A stretch of DNA of 64,000 nucleotides, taken from contig NZ_OY780936.1 of assembly GCF_963675905.1 (NCBI RefSeq), positions 124,001 to 188,000 of the forward strand, written 5' to 3'. The notes beneath the pieces are model-generated. The model was not told the origin of the DNA and did no database searches. It worked only from the letters and a program-made list of their open reading frames with translations. Positions 27,412-35,331 of this stretch are shown here, in pieces. Within the stretch, counting starts at the first letter, position 1, and every line of letters begins with the position of its first letter. Both the position numbers and the translations under genes were made by a program. This stretch comes from an uncultured Bacteroides sp. GTDB lineage: Bacteria; Bacteroidota; Bacteroidia; Bacteroidales; Bacteroidaceae.

Positions 27412-28272
27412 TTATATTTTATGTTTGTTAATTAAATGTTTTTCCGCATGATAAGAAGAACGAACCAGTGGGGCACTTTCTACTTGTTTGAATCCTTTTT
27501 TTAGTCCGGTTTCTTTATAAATATCAAATTGTTTGGGAGTTATATATGCTTCAACAGGAAAGTGTTTATGTGATGGTTGCAGGTATTGTCCAATGGTTAG
27601 TATCTGGCAGCCGTTCTCTAATAAATCGTCCATAAGCTCTTCTACTTCTGAGGACGATTCTCCCAGACCAACCATAATACCAGATTTTGCAACAAGGCCA
27701 CTTTTGGAGATCTGATTAATAACTTTTAGACTGGTTTCATAATTGGCTGCACTGCGAACGGTAGGGCTAATGCGTCGAACCGTTTCCATATTGTGAGAAA
27801 TAATATCCGGTTTTGCGGCGATAATCATTTCAATAAGGTCGGTTCTTCCTTGAAAATCGGGAATCAGAACTTCTGTTGTAGTTTCTGGATTGAGAAGTTT
27901 TATCTGGTAAAGAGTATTTGCCCAGTGCGAAGCGCCTAAGTCGGGAAGGTCATCCCGGTCTACTGAAGTGATTACGGCATGAGAGAGTTTCATTAATCTG
28001 ATAGATTCTGCTACATGCAACGGCTCATCGCTGTTTAAAGGGTGAGGTTTTCCTGTAAGAGTATTACAAAACTTACAGGAGCGGGTGCAGATTTCTCCGC
28101 AAATCATAAAGGTTGCAGTTCCTTTACCCCAGCATTCACCCATATTCGGGCAACGTCCGCTACTACAAATAGTATGTAGTTTATGAGACTCTACAATACG
28201 TTTTGTATCTGTATAGCGCTCGTTGCTCCCAATATTTATTTTAAGCCAATCCGGCTTTCTTACTCTTTCCAT
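27412..28272 (-). CDS. lipA: Lipoyl synthase
   Basis: Radical SAM enzyme that inserts two sulfurs into octanoyl groups on lipoyl domains. The protein is 286 residues. It has both cluster motifs: the auxiliary CSSGRCPNMGECW near residues 35-47 and the radical SAM CGEICTRSCKFC near 57-68. VDRDDLPDLGASHWA and MVGLGESSSEV are family-typical. It lies 41 bases after the DPP IV gene and 51 bases before the membrane protein gene on the same strand. Confidence 0.96.
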   Translation of the reverse strand: MERVRKPDWLKINIGSNERYTDTKRIVESHKLHTICSSGRCPNMGECWGKGTATFMICGEICTRSCKFCNTLTGKPHPLNSDEPLHVAESIRLMKLSHAVITSVDRDDLPDLGASHWANTLYQIKLLNPETTTEVLIPDFQGRTDLIEMIIAAKPDIISHNMETVRRISPTVRSAANYETSLKVINQISKSGLVAKSGIMVGLGESSSEVEELMDDLLENGCQILTIGQYLQPSHKHFPVEAYITPKQFDIYKETGLKKGFKQVESAPLVRSSYHAEKHLINKHKI

Positions 28273-28313
28273 TTGTGTTGTGTTTTTAATAGTATTTGTT
28301 TACGGTATGTTGC

Positions 28314-30521
28314 TTACAGATTATTCTTGAAGAATTCTGTAATGCGAGTAAACAAGTGGTAACGGGTATTTCCTCCGTATATGCTATGATTGCGATTAGT
28401 GTAAACCTGCATATCAAATTGTTTGTTAGATTGTACTAACTGTTCACTATATTCGGCGGTATTCTGGAAATGAACATTGTCATCAGCCATACCGTGTACA
28501 ATCAAAAGCTTTCCGCTAAGATTTCCAGCACGTGTAAATGCTGAGGAGGCTGCATAGCCATCTGCATTTTCCTGTGGAGTTCTCATGAAACGTTCAGTGT
28601 AAACAGAGTCATAGAATTTCCAGTCGGTTACCGGTGCAACTGCTACTCCGGCTTTAAATACATTGCTGCCTTCGCTCATGCTCATAATAGTCATGTATCC
28701 ACCAAAGCTCCATCCCCAGATTCCAATTCTTCCGTTATCAACATAGGATTGTTTATTGAAGTACTTGGCAGTTTCTACCTGATCCTGTGCCTCTTTAACT
28801 CCTAAGTTCATATATGTACATTTAGTAAACTCTTCGCCACGTCCACCTGTGCCTCGTCCGTCAACACAAGCTACGATATATCCTTGAGTAGCCATGTAAG
28901 CTTCCCATCCTAATCCGCTTCTTATTCCACCCAGGCTCCAGCGATCAGCCACTTCTTGAGTGCCAGGTCCACTGTATTGGTAAAGAATTACAGGAAATTT
29001 TTTAGACTCAGAGAAGTCGGCTGGCTTAATCATCCATCCGTTTAACTGAACCCCAGCAGAAGTTGTGAAAGAGAAAAATTCCTTTTTAGGCAAAACCATC
29101 TTGCTGATCTCTTCTTTCAGCTTACTGTTGCTGATAAGTACACCAAGTTCTTTTCCTTTATTATCATTTAGAGTTACCGTCGATGGAGTAGTCAGGTTTG
29201 AGAAGGTATTAATAAAGTATTTCATTGTTCTTCCAAAGATGGCATTGTTTGTACCTTCCTTTTCAGTGAGTTTATCTTTTCTTCCCTTTGCATCTATTGC
29301 ATACACAGCTTTGCGTAGAGGATTGCCTTCGTTACTTTCATAATAGAAAGTATTGTTTGCAGGATCCCAACCGTGGTACTTGCTCACTTCAAAGTTACCC
29401 TTAGTTACTTGTTTTATCAGATTTCCTCCGATAGAATACCAGTAAAGGTGACTATATCCATCTTTCTCACTCAGAAGGCTGAAGTTGTTATCATAGAAAA
29501 CAATATTATCAAAGTTGTTTTCATTAATGTAGTATTTACTTTCGTCTCTTAGAATTAACTTAGCAACTCCTGAACGAGGATTCACGAAGTACATGTCAAA
29601 CTGGTTTTGTGTACGGTTCAGCGTCATAACTGCCAGTTTACTTGCATCTTTAGTAAAACGTATACGTGGAATATAATCATCCTTCTTGATAGGAATATTT
29701 AATTTTCTGATCACCTTTGATTTGATATCAAAAGAGTGTACGGTTACAGTAGAGTTAGTTTGTCCCGATTTTGGGTATTTATAAGAATAGCTTCCGGGAT
29801 AATATTCGTTCTCTTTGTTAGTAGGATATTGTCCGGCATACAACGGAAAAGAATAAGAAGACACAGCTGTTTCGTCAAAGCGAACAAAAGTAATCATTAA
29901 GTTATCGGGCGAGAATTCCAGTGCGCGGTTATACTCAAACTCCTCTTCATATACCCAGTCGGGAGCGCCATTGATAATTTTTCCAAATGCCCCATCGGTG
30001 GTTACTTGTGATTCGCTGTTGCCATAGAGGAACTTCACCAGGAAGATATTATTGTTTCTTACGAAAGCCACCATGTTTCCATCAGGAGAAAAAGTAGGAA
30101 CCTGTTGAGGACCTCCGTCCGAAAGTTTCTCTACTAGATTACGTTTAATAGTGTACACATAGTGAACAGCAGTAAACGAGCGGCGGTAGATCGGTTTTGT
30201 TTCTGTCTGAATCAGGATTTTAGTTTCATCAGGAGACAGCTGATAGCCATCGAAGGTTTTGAATGTACACTCACGTGCTGTTGAAACATCAAATAGCGTT
30301 TCTACTTCTTTGCCTGTCTTGAATGAATATTTTACAATGCGCTTTCTGTCATTACTTATCATCGTGTAATGTTCTCCATCGGCCATCGGCACAAGTTCGC
30401 CTAACCTTTCGCCATTGTATTTGCCTGTTACAGCATCTTTTAATGTTAATACTTTGCTATCCTGGGCATAGATTGCCAATGAGAGAGCACAAAATATCAA
30501 TAGTAAATTAATTTTTTTCAT
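28314..30521 (-). CDS. Exported dipeptidyl peptidase IV (S9B)
   Basis: Cleaves X-Pro/X-Ala dipeptides from the N-termini of peptides in the periplasm or at the cell surface. After a signal peptide (...LSLAIYAQ) comes an eight-bladed propeller with the Glu motif DWVYEEEFEYN, then an alpha/beta hydrolase domain. The catalytic Ser is in GWSFGGY near residue 605, the Asp in HGMADDNVHF and the His in NRNHSIYGGN. The start is placed at 30521 because a -7 box at 30555-30562 rules out the upstream frame extension to 30557. The length of 735 residues is normal for Bacteroidota DPP IV. Confidence 0.94.
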   Translation of the reverse strand: MKKINLLLIFCALSLAIYAQDSKVLTLKDAVTGKYNGERLGELVPMADGEHYTMISNDRKRIVKYSFKTGKEVETLFDVSTARECTFKTFDGYQLSPDETKILIQTETKPIYRRSFTAVHYVYTIKRNLVEKLSDGGPQQVPTFSPDGNMVAFVRNNNIFLVKFLYGNSESQVTTDGAFGKIINGAPDWVYEEEFEYNRALEFSPDNLMITFVRFDETAVSSYSFPLYAGQYPTNKENEYYPGSYSYKYPKSGQTNSTVTVHSFDIKSKVIRKLNIPIKKDDYIPRIRFTKDASKLAVMTLNRTQNQFDMYFVNPRSGVAKLILRDESKYYINENNFDNIVFYDNNFSLLSEKDGYSHLYWYSIGGNLIKQVTKGNFEVSKYHGWDPANNTFYYESNEGNPLRKAVYAIDAKGRKDKLTEKEGTNNAIFGRTMKYFINTFSNLTTPSTVTLNDNKGKELGVLISNSKLKEEISKMVLPKKEFFSFTTSAGVQLNGWMIKPADFSESKKFPVILYQYSGPGTQEVADRWSLGGIRSGLGWEAYMATQGYIVACVDGRGTGGRGEEFTKCTYMNLGVKEAQDQVETAKYFNKQSYVDNGRIGIWGWSFGGYMTIMSMSEGSNVFKAGVAVAPVTDWKFYDSVYTERFMRTPQENADGYAASSAFTRAGNLSGKLLIVHGMADDNVHFQNTAEYSEQLVQSNKQFDMQVYTNRNHSIYGGNTRYHLFTRITEFFKNNL

Positions 30522-30554
30522 GTTGCAATACATCTGATTATCTGTTATACCCCA

Positions 30555-30562
30555 CAAAAGTA
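30555..30562 (-). promoter_or_regulatory. -7 box (TACTTTTG) for DPP IV
   Basis: An exact TAnnTTTG match on the - strand. It would start transcription near 30548, about 27 bases before the ATG at 30521, so it decides the translation start. Confidence 0.65.
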
Positions 30563-30705
30563 AACAATTTAATCGATTCTGTACATAAGCATTTCTTAAA
30601 AGTTATTTTTATATAATCAAGATGAAGAACTCTCCACGGATAGTAAGCATACTTTTCTTTTTCAGCACTATTTTTTTTGATTACTATATGTGTTTCTTAA
30701 AAAAA

Positions 30706-30895
30706 TAATCTCATCCCTCACTCCTGTAATGCTAAAGATTTGATTGTTAGGTTGTATGCTATGGATTTGATAATCTCATCCCTCACTCATCCCTCACTGA
30801 GTGAAATCTAAATCAGTAGTTATTAGATAGTTAATGAAGTGGTGGATAAAGACAAAAAAAACTTATCCCTCACTATTTGGGGCCATCTCTCACTT
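30706..30895. repeat. CCCTCACT-rich repeat region in a 730-base gap
   Basis: TAATCTCATCCCTCACTC occurs twice exactly (30706-30723 and 30771-30788). Further ATCCCTCACT copies start near 30789 and 30865, and a TCTCTCACT near 30885. A related set on the opposite strand is at 34454-34571. No open frame is credible here. Confidence 0.7.
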
Positions 30896-30999
30896 TTTCG
30901 TTTAAAAAATAGCTGTTTTGTAGCTATTATATGTCCCGTTATGTTTCCGGAATTCTAATAAGAAGAAAACAAAAGAACATCCTGAGATATTATATATTT

Positions 31000-31075
31000 C
31001 TTGTACAAAACAATGCATTCTTCTGTACAAAAGAATTAATTGTTTTGTACAGAAGAATGCATTCTTTTGTACAAG
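31000..31075. repeat. 76-bp palindromic repeat, copy B (four 22-bp units)
   Basis: Same element as 4257-4332, with the same length, the same four TGTACA cores at a 22-base period and differences confined mostly to the two-base centres between units. Here it lies in a divergent intergenic region upstream of the radical SAM gene. Confidence 0.9.
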
Positions 31076-31215
31076 ATAATATGAATTGCTGGTTTATAAT
31101 TAAAAAATGAACGCGGAAGATGAATTAAGATGAAAGGATAAAATGGAAATTAAACCTTAGAGAGCAATTATTATTGTAAATGAAGAAATCGCGAACCTTA
31201 TTTAAATAAAATACT

Positions 31216-31223
31216 TAACTTTG
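31216..31223 (+). promoter_or_regulatory. -7 box (TAACTTTG) for the radical SAM operon
   Basis: An exact TAnnTTTG match 28 bases before the ATG at 31252. Likely drives the radical SAM-flavodiiron-nagB run. Confidence 0.65.
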
Positions 31224-31251
31224 CGATTAAATAAAAAACAGAACGAATTAT

Positions 31252-32169
31252 ATGCCTGCTTATAACGACTTTTCTACCTTTCTAAGAAAGTATTTTGAAT
31301 GCAAAGTTCAGAAGATTTCTCTTAACGCCGGATTTACTTGTCCAAACAGAGACGGAGTAAAAGGTAAAGGAGGCTGTACTTATTGTAATAACCAGACTTT
31401 TAATCCGGAATATTGCAAAACGGAAAAAACAGTAAAAGAGCAGTTGGAAGAAGGACGCTTGTTTTTCTCTCGAAAATATCCGGAAATGAAATATCTGGCC
31501 TATTTTCAGGCATATACAAATACTTATTCAGAGCTCGAAGAACTGAAAAGAAAATATGAAGATGCGTTAAGCGTTGATGGGGTAGTGGGATTGGTCATTG
31601 GAACTCGTCCTGATTGTATGCCGGATGCTTTACTTGATTACTTGCAGGAATTGAATAAACATACTTTTCTTCTTGTTGAATATGGCATTGAAAGTACTAA
31701 TGATGATACGCTGCGAAGAATTAACCGCGGGCATACTTATGCAGACACAGTTGATGCTGTGAAAAGAACCGCTGCCAGAGGTATTCTTACCGGTGGGCAT
31801 GTGATACTTGGACTACCGGGGGAAACACATGATGATATCGTAAGTCAGGCTGCCCGATTATCAGAATTGCCGCTTACAACTTTAAAGCTTCATCAGTTAC
31901 AGCTTATCCGCGGAACAAAGATGGCTCATGAGTTTGAAGAACATCCGGAAGAATTTCATTTGTATGAAGTGGATGAATATATAGATCTTGTTATAGATTA
32001 TGTGGAACAACTTCGTCCGGATATGGTGCTGGAGCGCTTCGTTTCTCAGTCTCCGAAGGAGTTACTTATTGCACCCGATTGGGGACTAAAGAATTACGAG
32101 TTTACCGAACGTGTAAAAAAAAGAATGCATGAAAGGGATGCTTATCAAGGAAAATTATACGGACTTTAA
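31252..32169 (+). CDS. TIGR01212-family radical SAM protein
   Basis: A 305-residue radical SAM protein of the YhcC/TIGR01212 kind. The cluster motif is the long-spaced CPNRDGVKGKGGCTYC near residues 24-39, and EYGIESTNDDTLRRINRGHTY and GGHVILGLPGE are family blocks. The function of this family is poorly defined; E. coli YhcC has been linked to anaerobic metabolism. It starts a same-strand run with a flavodiiron protein 33 bases downstream, which suits an oxygen-sensitive enzyme, although a functional link is only inferred. Confidence 0.9.
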   Translation: MPAYNDFSTFLRKYFECKVQKISLNAGFTCPNRDGVKGKGGCTYCNNQTFNPEYCKTEKTVKEQLEEGRLFFSRKYPEMKYLAYFQAYTNTYSELEELKRKYEDALSVDGVVGLVIGTRPDCMPDALLDYLQELNKHTFLLVEYGIESTNDDTLRRINRGHTYADTVDAVKRTAARGILTGGHVILGLPGETHDDIVSQAARLSELPLTTLKLHQLQLIRGTKMAHEFEEHPEEFHLYEVDEYIDLVIDYVEQLRPDMVLERFVSQSPKELLIAPDWGLKNYEFTERVKKRMHERDAYQGKLYGL

Positions 32170-32202
32170 GATAAAAAGATTATTTTTGCTATTAAAAACC
32201 AG

Positions 32203-33423
32203 ATGGATACAAATATGCAACAGAAGACTACAATAAAAGGGAAAGTTCACTATGTAGGAGTGAATGACAGAAATAAACAGTTGTTTGAAGGAATGTGGCC
32301 GTTACCTTACGGTGTATCTTATAATTCTTATCTTATTGACGATGAATTAGTGGCACTTGTTGATACGGTTGATGTATGCTATTTTGAGATTTTTCTTCGC
32401 AAAATTAAAAATATAATAGGTGATCGTCCTATCAATTATTTGATTATTAATCACATGGAGCCAGATCATTCGGGTTCCATTCGTTTGATAAAACAACATT
32501 ATCCGGATATTGTTATTGTGGGTAACAAGCAGACTTTCGGAATGATTGAAGGTTTCTACGGAGTTACCGGTGAACAATATCTGGTAAAAGATGGAGATTA
32601 TCTTGCTTTAGGACATCATAAACTTAAATTCTACCTTACACCAATGGTTCACTGGCCCGAAACCATGATGACTTACGACGAAACAGACGGAGTTCTCTTC
32701 TCGGGTGATGGATTTGGTTGTTTTGGAACATTAGACGGAGGCTTTATCGATTCCCGTATGAATATTGATAAATACTGGGATGAGATGGTACGTTACTATT
32801 CCAATATTGTAGGAAAGTATGGTTCTCCGGTACAAAAAGCACTCGAAAAACTAGCTGGATTGCATATTAGTGCAATTTGTTCTACACATGGCCCTGTATG
32901 GATGGAGAATATAGAAAGAGTAATTGGTATCTACGATAAATTAAGTCGCTACGATGCCGATGAAGGAGTGGTCATTGTTTACGGAAGCATGTATGGTAAT
33001 ACAGAACAGATGGCCGAAACCATTGCATCGGAACTTTCTGCCTGTGGCATTAAGAATATTGTGATGCACAATGTCTCAAAATCTAATCCTTCTTATATCC
33101 TTATGGATATATTTAAATACAAAGGACTGATTATCGGAAGTCCTACTTACAGCAACCAGATATTCCCTGAAGTAGAAGCAATTCTTTCAAAAATACTTGT
33201 GAGAGATATGAAAGGACGCTATCTGGGATACTTTGGATCTTTTTGCTGGGCTGGCGCTGCCGTGAAAAGAATGGCTGAATTTGCAGAAAAGAGTAAGTTT
33301 GAATTGGTAGGTGATCCTGTGGAAATGAAACAAAGTATGAAGGATATTACTTATACTCAATGTGAAAACCTGGCTAAAGCTATGGCCGATCGTTTAAAAG
33401 TTGACAGATCTAAAACACTATAA
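32203..33423 (+). CDS. Flavodiiron protein (FprA family, A-type flavoprotein)
   Basis: Cytoplasmic oxygen and/or nitric-oxide reductase used by anaerobes for detoxification. It is 406 residues. The N-terminal metallo-beta-lactamase domain has the diiron ligands HMEPDHSGS, a conserved MVHWPETM and a SGDGFG Asp ligand, and STHGPVW. The C-terminal flavodoxin domain starts at VVIVYGSMYGNTEQMAE, an FMN loop. ATG 32215 is an alternative start four residues in. Confidence 0.94.
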   Translation: MDTNMQQKTTIKGKVHYVGVNDRNKQLFEGMWPLPYGVSYNSYLIDDELVALVDTVDVCYFEIFLRKIKNIIGDRPINYLIINHMEPDHSGSIRLIKQHYPDIVIVGNKQTFGMIEGFYGVTGEQYLVKDGDYLALGHHKLKFYLTPMVHWPETMMTYDETDGVLFSGDGFGCFGTLDGGFIDSRMNIDKYWDEMVRYYSNIVGKYGSPVQKALEKLAGLHISAICSTHGPVWMENIERVIGIYDKLSRYDADEGVVIVYGSMYGNTEQMAETIASELSACGIKNIVMHNVSKSNPSYILMDIFKYKGLIIGSPTYSNQIFPEVEAILSKILVRDMKGRYLGYFGSFCWAGAAVKRMAEFAEKSKFELVGDPVEMKQSMKDITYTQCENLAKAMADRLKVDRSKTL

Positions 33424-33450
33424 ATAATCTAACTTAAAACAAACTTTATT

Positions 33451-34263
33451 ATGAGACTAATCATTCAACCTGATTATCAGAAGATATCTCAGTGGGCTGC
33501 GAATTATGTAGCTGCAAAGATTAACAAGGCTAATCCTACTGCAGAGAAACCTTTTGTTCTTGGTTTGCCAACAGGATCTTCTCCTCTTGGAATGTACAAA
33601 GCACTAATTGATCTACACAAAAAAGGCATTGTATCATTTAAAAATGTGGTAACGTTCAATATGGACGAATACGTAGGTCTTCCACAAGCACACCCGGAAA
33701 GCTACTATTCATTTATGTGGAACAATTTCTTTAGTCATATTGATATTGTTAAGGCAAACGTAAATATCCTGAATGGTAATGCTGCTGATCTGGAAGCTGA
33801 ATGCGAACGTTATGAAGCTAAGATCAAAGAATATGGTGGTATTGACCTTTTCCTTGGTGGTATTGGTCCTGATGGACACATTGCTTTTAATGAACCGGGA
33901 TCTTCTCTAACTTCTCGCACTAGAGTGAAGACTTTGACAACAGATACAATCATTGCTAACTCTCGTTTCTTTGAAAATGATGTGAATAAGGTTCCTAAAA
34001 CAGCTTTAACTGTAGGTGTTGGAACGGTTCTTTCTGCTAAAGAAGTTCTTATCATTGTTAATGGACACAACAAGGCTCGTGCTTTGTATCATGCTGTTGA
34101 AGGTTCAATTACTCAGATGTGGACTATCAGTGCACTTCAACTTCACGAAAAAGGAATTATTGTTTGTGATGATGCAGCTGCCGATGAATTGAAGGTGGGT
34201 ACTTACCGTTACTTCAAAGATATTGAAGCTGATCATCTTGATCCTGAAACTTTACTGAAATAA
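33451..34263 (+). CDS. nagB: Glucosamine-6-phosphate deaminase
   Basis: Converts glucosamine-6-phosphate to fructose-6-phosphate and ammonia. The protein is 270 residues, the usual NagB length. Blocks visible: [31 protein letters not shown] (active-site Asp), and [18 protein letters not shown], which holds the catalytic His/Glu region. It lies 27 bases after the flavodiiron gene and is closed by a strong terminator. Confidence 0.96.
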   Translation: MRLIIQPDYQKISQWAANYVAAKINKANPTAEKPFVLGLPTGSSPLGMYKALIDLHKKGIVSFKNVVTFNMDEYVGLPQAHPESYYSFMWNNFFSHIDIVKANVNILNGNAADLEAECERYEAKIKEYGGIDLFLGGIGPDGHIAFNEPGSSLTSRTRVKTLTTDTIIANSRFFENDVNKVPKTALTVGVGTVLSAKEVLIIVNGHNKARALYHAVEGSITQMWTISALQLHEKGIIVCDDAAADELKVGTYRYFKDIEADHLDPETLLK

Positions 34264-34316
34264 GATTATATCAGATATAAATAAATGGACTTATAAATGT
34301 CTGGTTATTTATATTA

Positions 34317-34359
34317 AACAGACTTGAGACTTCATCCAAAGCCTCAAGTCTGTTTTTTT
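34317..34359 (+). terminator. nagB terminator
   Basis: AACAGACTTGAG pairs with CTCAAGTCTGTT, followed by T residues; a textbook intrinsic terminator about 55 bases after the stop. Confidence 0.9.
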
Positions 34360-34453
34360 ATGGTAAGTTAAAGAGTGGTATCACTCTTTTAAGCACAATC
34401 GGTAGATTTTAGGCTTAATTTGTCTTGAGCAACTTTAGATAAAAAGAACTCGA

Positions 34454-34571
34454 AAAGGTGATGGATGAACCAAAAAGTGAGGGTTTGGTGAGGGTCTTAA
34501 ATGCTACCATCACCAAATAAAATGCTATATTTAAATACATTACAAGAAAAAGTGAGGGAGTGATGGATGAT
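34454..34571. repeat. GTGAGGG-rich repeat region
   Basis: On the opposite strand this reads CCCTCACTTTTT twice, plus CATCCATCAC motifs. It resembles the repeats at 30706-30895. It lies in the 436-base gap between nagB and the Sua5-type gene; no gene is credible here. Confidence 0.6.
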
Positions 34572-34587
34572 TTTAGTTTTTCTGTAA

Positions 34588-34638
34588 GAAAAGTCCAAAC
34601 CACACTCAATATAGTATTGGTGTGGCTTGGACTTTTTC
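34588..34638. terminator. Bidirectional hairpin terminator
   Basis: AAAGTCCAAACCACAC pairs with GTGTGGCTTGGACTTT (one mismatch) and has T-rich flanks in both directions. It can end the - strand transcript of the Sua5-type gene (stop at 34700). Confidence 0.75.
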
Positions 34639-34699
34639 TTAGCTGTTCCAAAGTACGCTTTGAGTTCAATGTTTTTTTAAGCGAACTCTATTTAATAAA

Positions 34700-35314
34700 C
34701 TAAACTTCTTCCAGAATACCTTTTCCCTGACGAACAATTTCCGCTTCACCAGAAGTACAGTCTACGATGGTTGATGGCTCTATGCCTCCAATTCCTCCAT
34801 CAACAACCAAATCTACTTCATAACCAAATTTCTCGTCAATCAGTTCCGGATTTGTGAGATATTCAATGTCTTCTTTTTCATTCCAGGGAATAGTTGTGGT
34901 TAAGATTGGTGCATCCAGTTGTCTGCATATCTCACGGATAATATTATTATCGGGCACACGAATACCAACTTCTTTCCTGTTCTTGAATATTTTAGGAAGT
35001 TTGCCGCCGGCAGCCAGGATAAAAGTAAACGCTCCCGGCAAATTCTTTTTCATTAGTTTGAATGTAGAGTTTTCCACTTTTGCATATTCACTGATGTTGC
35101 TCAGGTCATAACAAATAATGGAAAGACTCTTCTTTTTCGGATCAATGTCTTTTATACGGCAGATGTTCTCTACTGCACGGACTTGTAATGCATGACAACC
35201 AATGGCATACACTGTATCCGTTGGGTAAATAACCACTCCTCCGTCGCGGAGGACTTGAACGATTTGTTCTATATCCTTCGGGTTATTGTTCTTTTCGTAT
35301 AATTTTAATAGCAT
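34700..35314 (-). CDS. Sua5/YciO/YrdC-family protein (threonylcarbamoyl-AMP synthase type)
   Basis: A 204-residue YrdC-fold protein. The family's N-terminal GGVVIYPTDTVYAIGCHA, the KKKSLSIICYDLSNISEYAKV block and LPGAFTFIL are all visible, as is the C-terminal STIVDCTSGEAEIVRQGKG. TsaC/Sua5 makes threonylcarbamoyl-AMP for t6A tRNA modification. The length matches the YciO-like branch, whose activity is less certain. It lies 17 bases downstream of the AsmA-like gene. Confidence 0.85.
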   Translation of the reverse strand: MLLKLYEKNNNPKDIEQIVQVLRDGGVVIYPTDTVYAIGCHALQVRAVENICRIKDIDPKKKSLSIICYDLSNISEYAKVENSTFKLMKKNLPGAFTFILAAGGKLPKIFKNRKEVGIRVPDNNIIREICRQLDAPILTTTIPWNEKEDIEYLTNPELIDEKFGYEVDLVVDGGIGGIEPSTIVDCTSGEAEIVRQGKGILEEV

Positions 35315-35331
35315 TTTATATAGAGTTTAGA

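Noticed and set aside
31000-31075. CRISPR-like repeat array
   Set aside because: Units are separated by only two variable bases, not unique 30-40 base spacers. There are only four units, and no cas gene is in the window.
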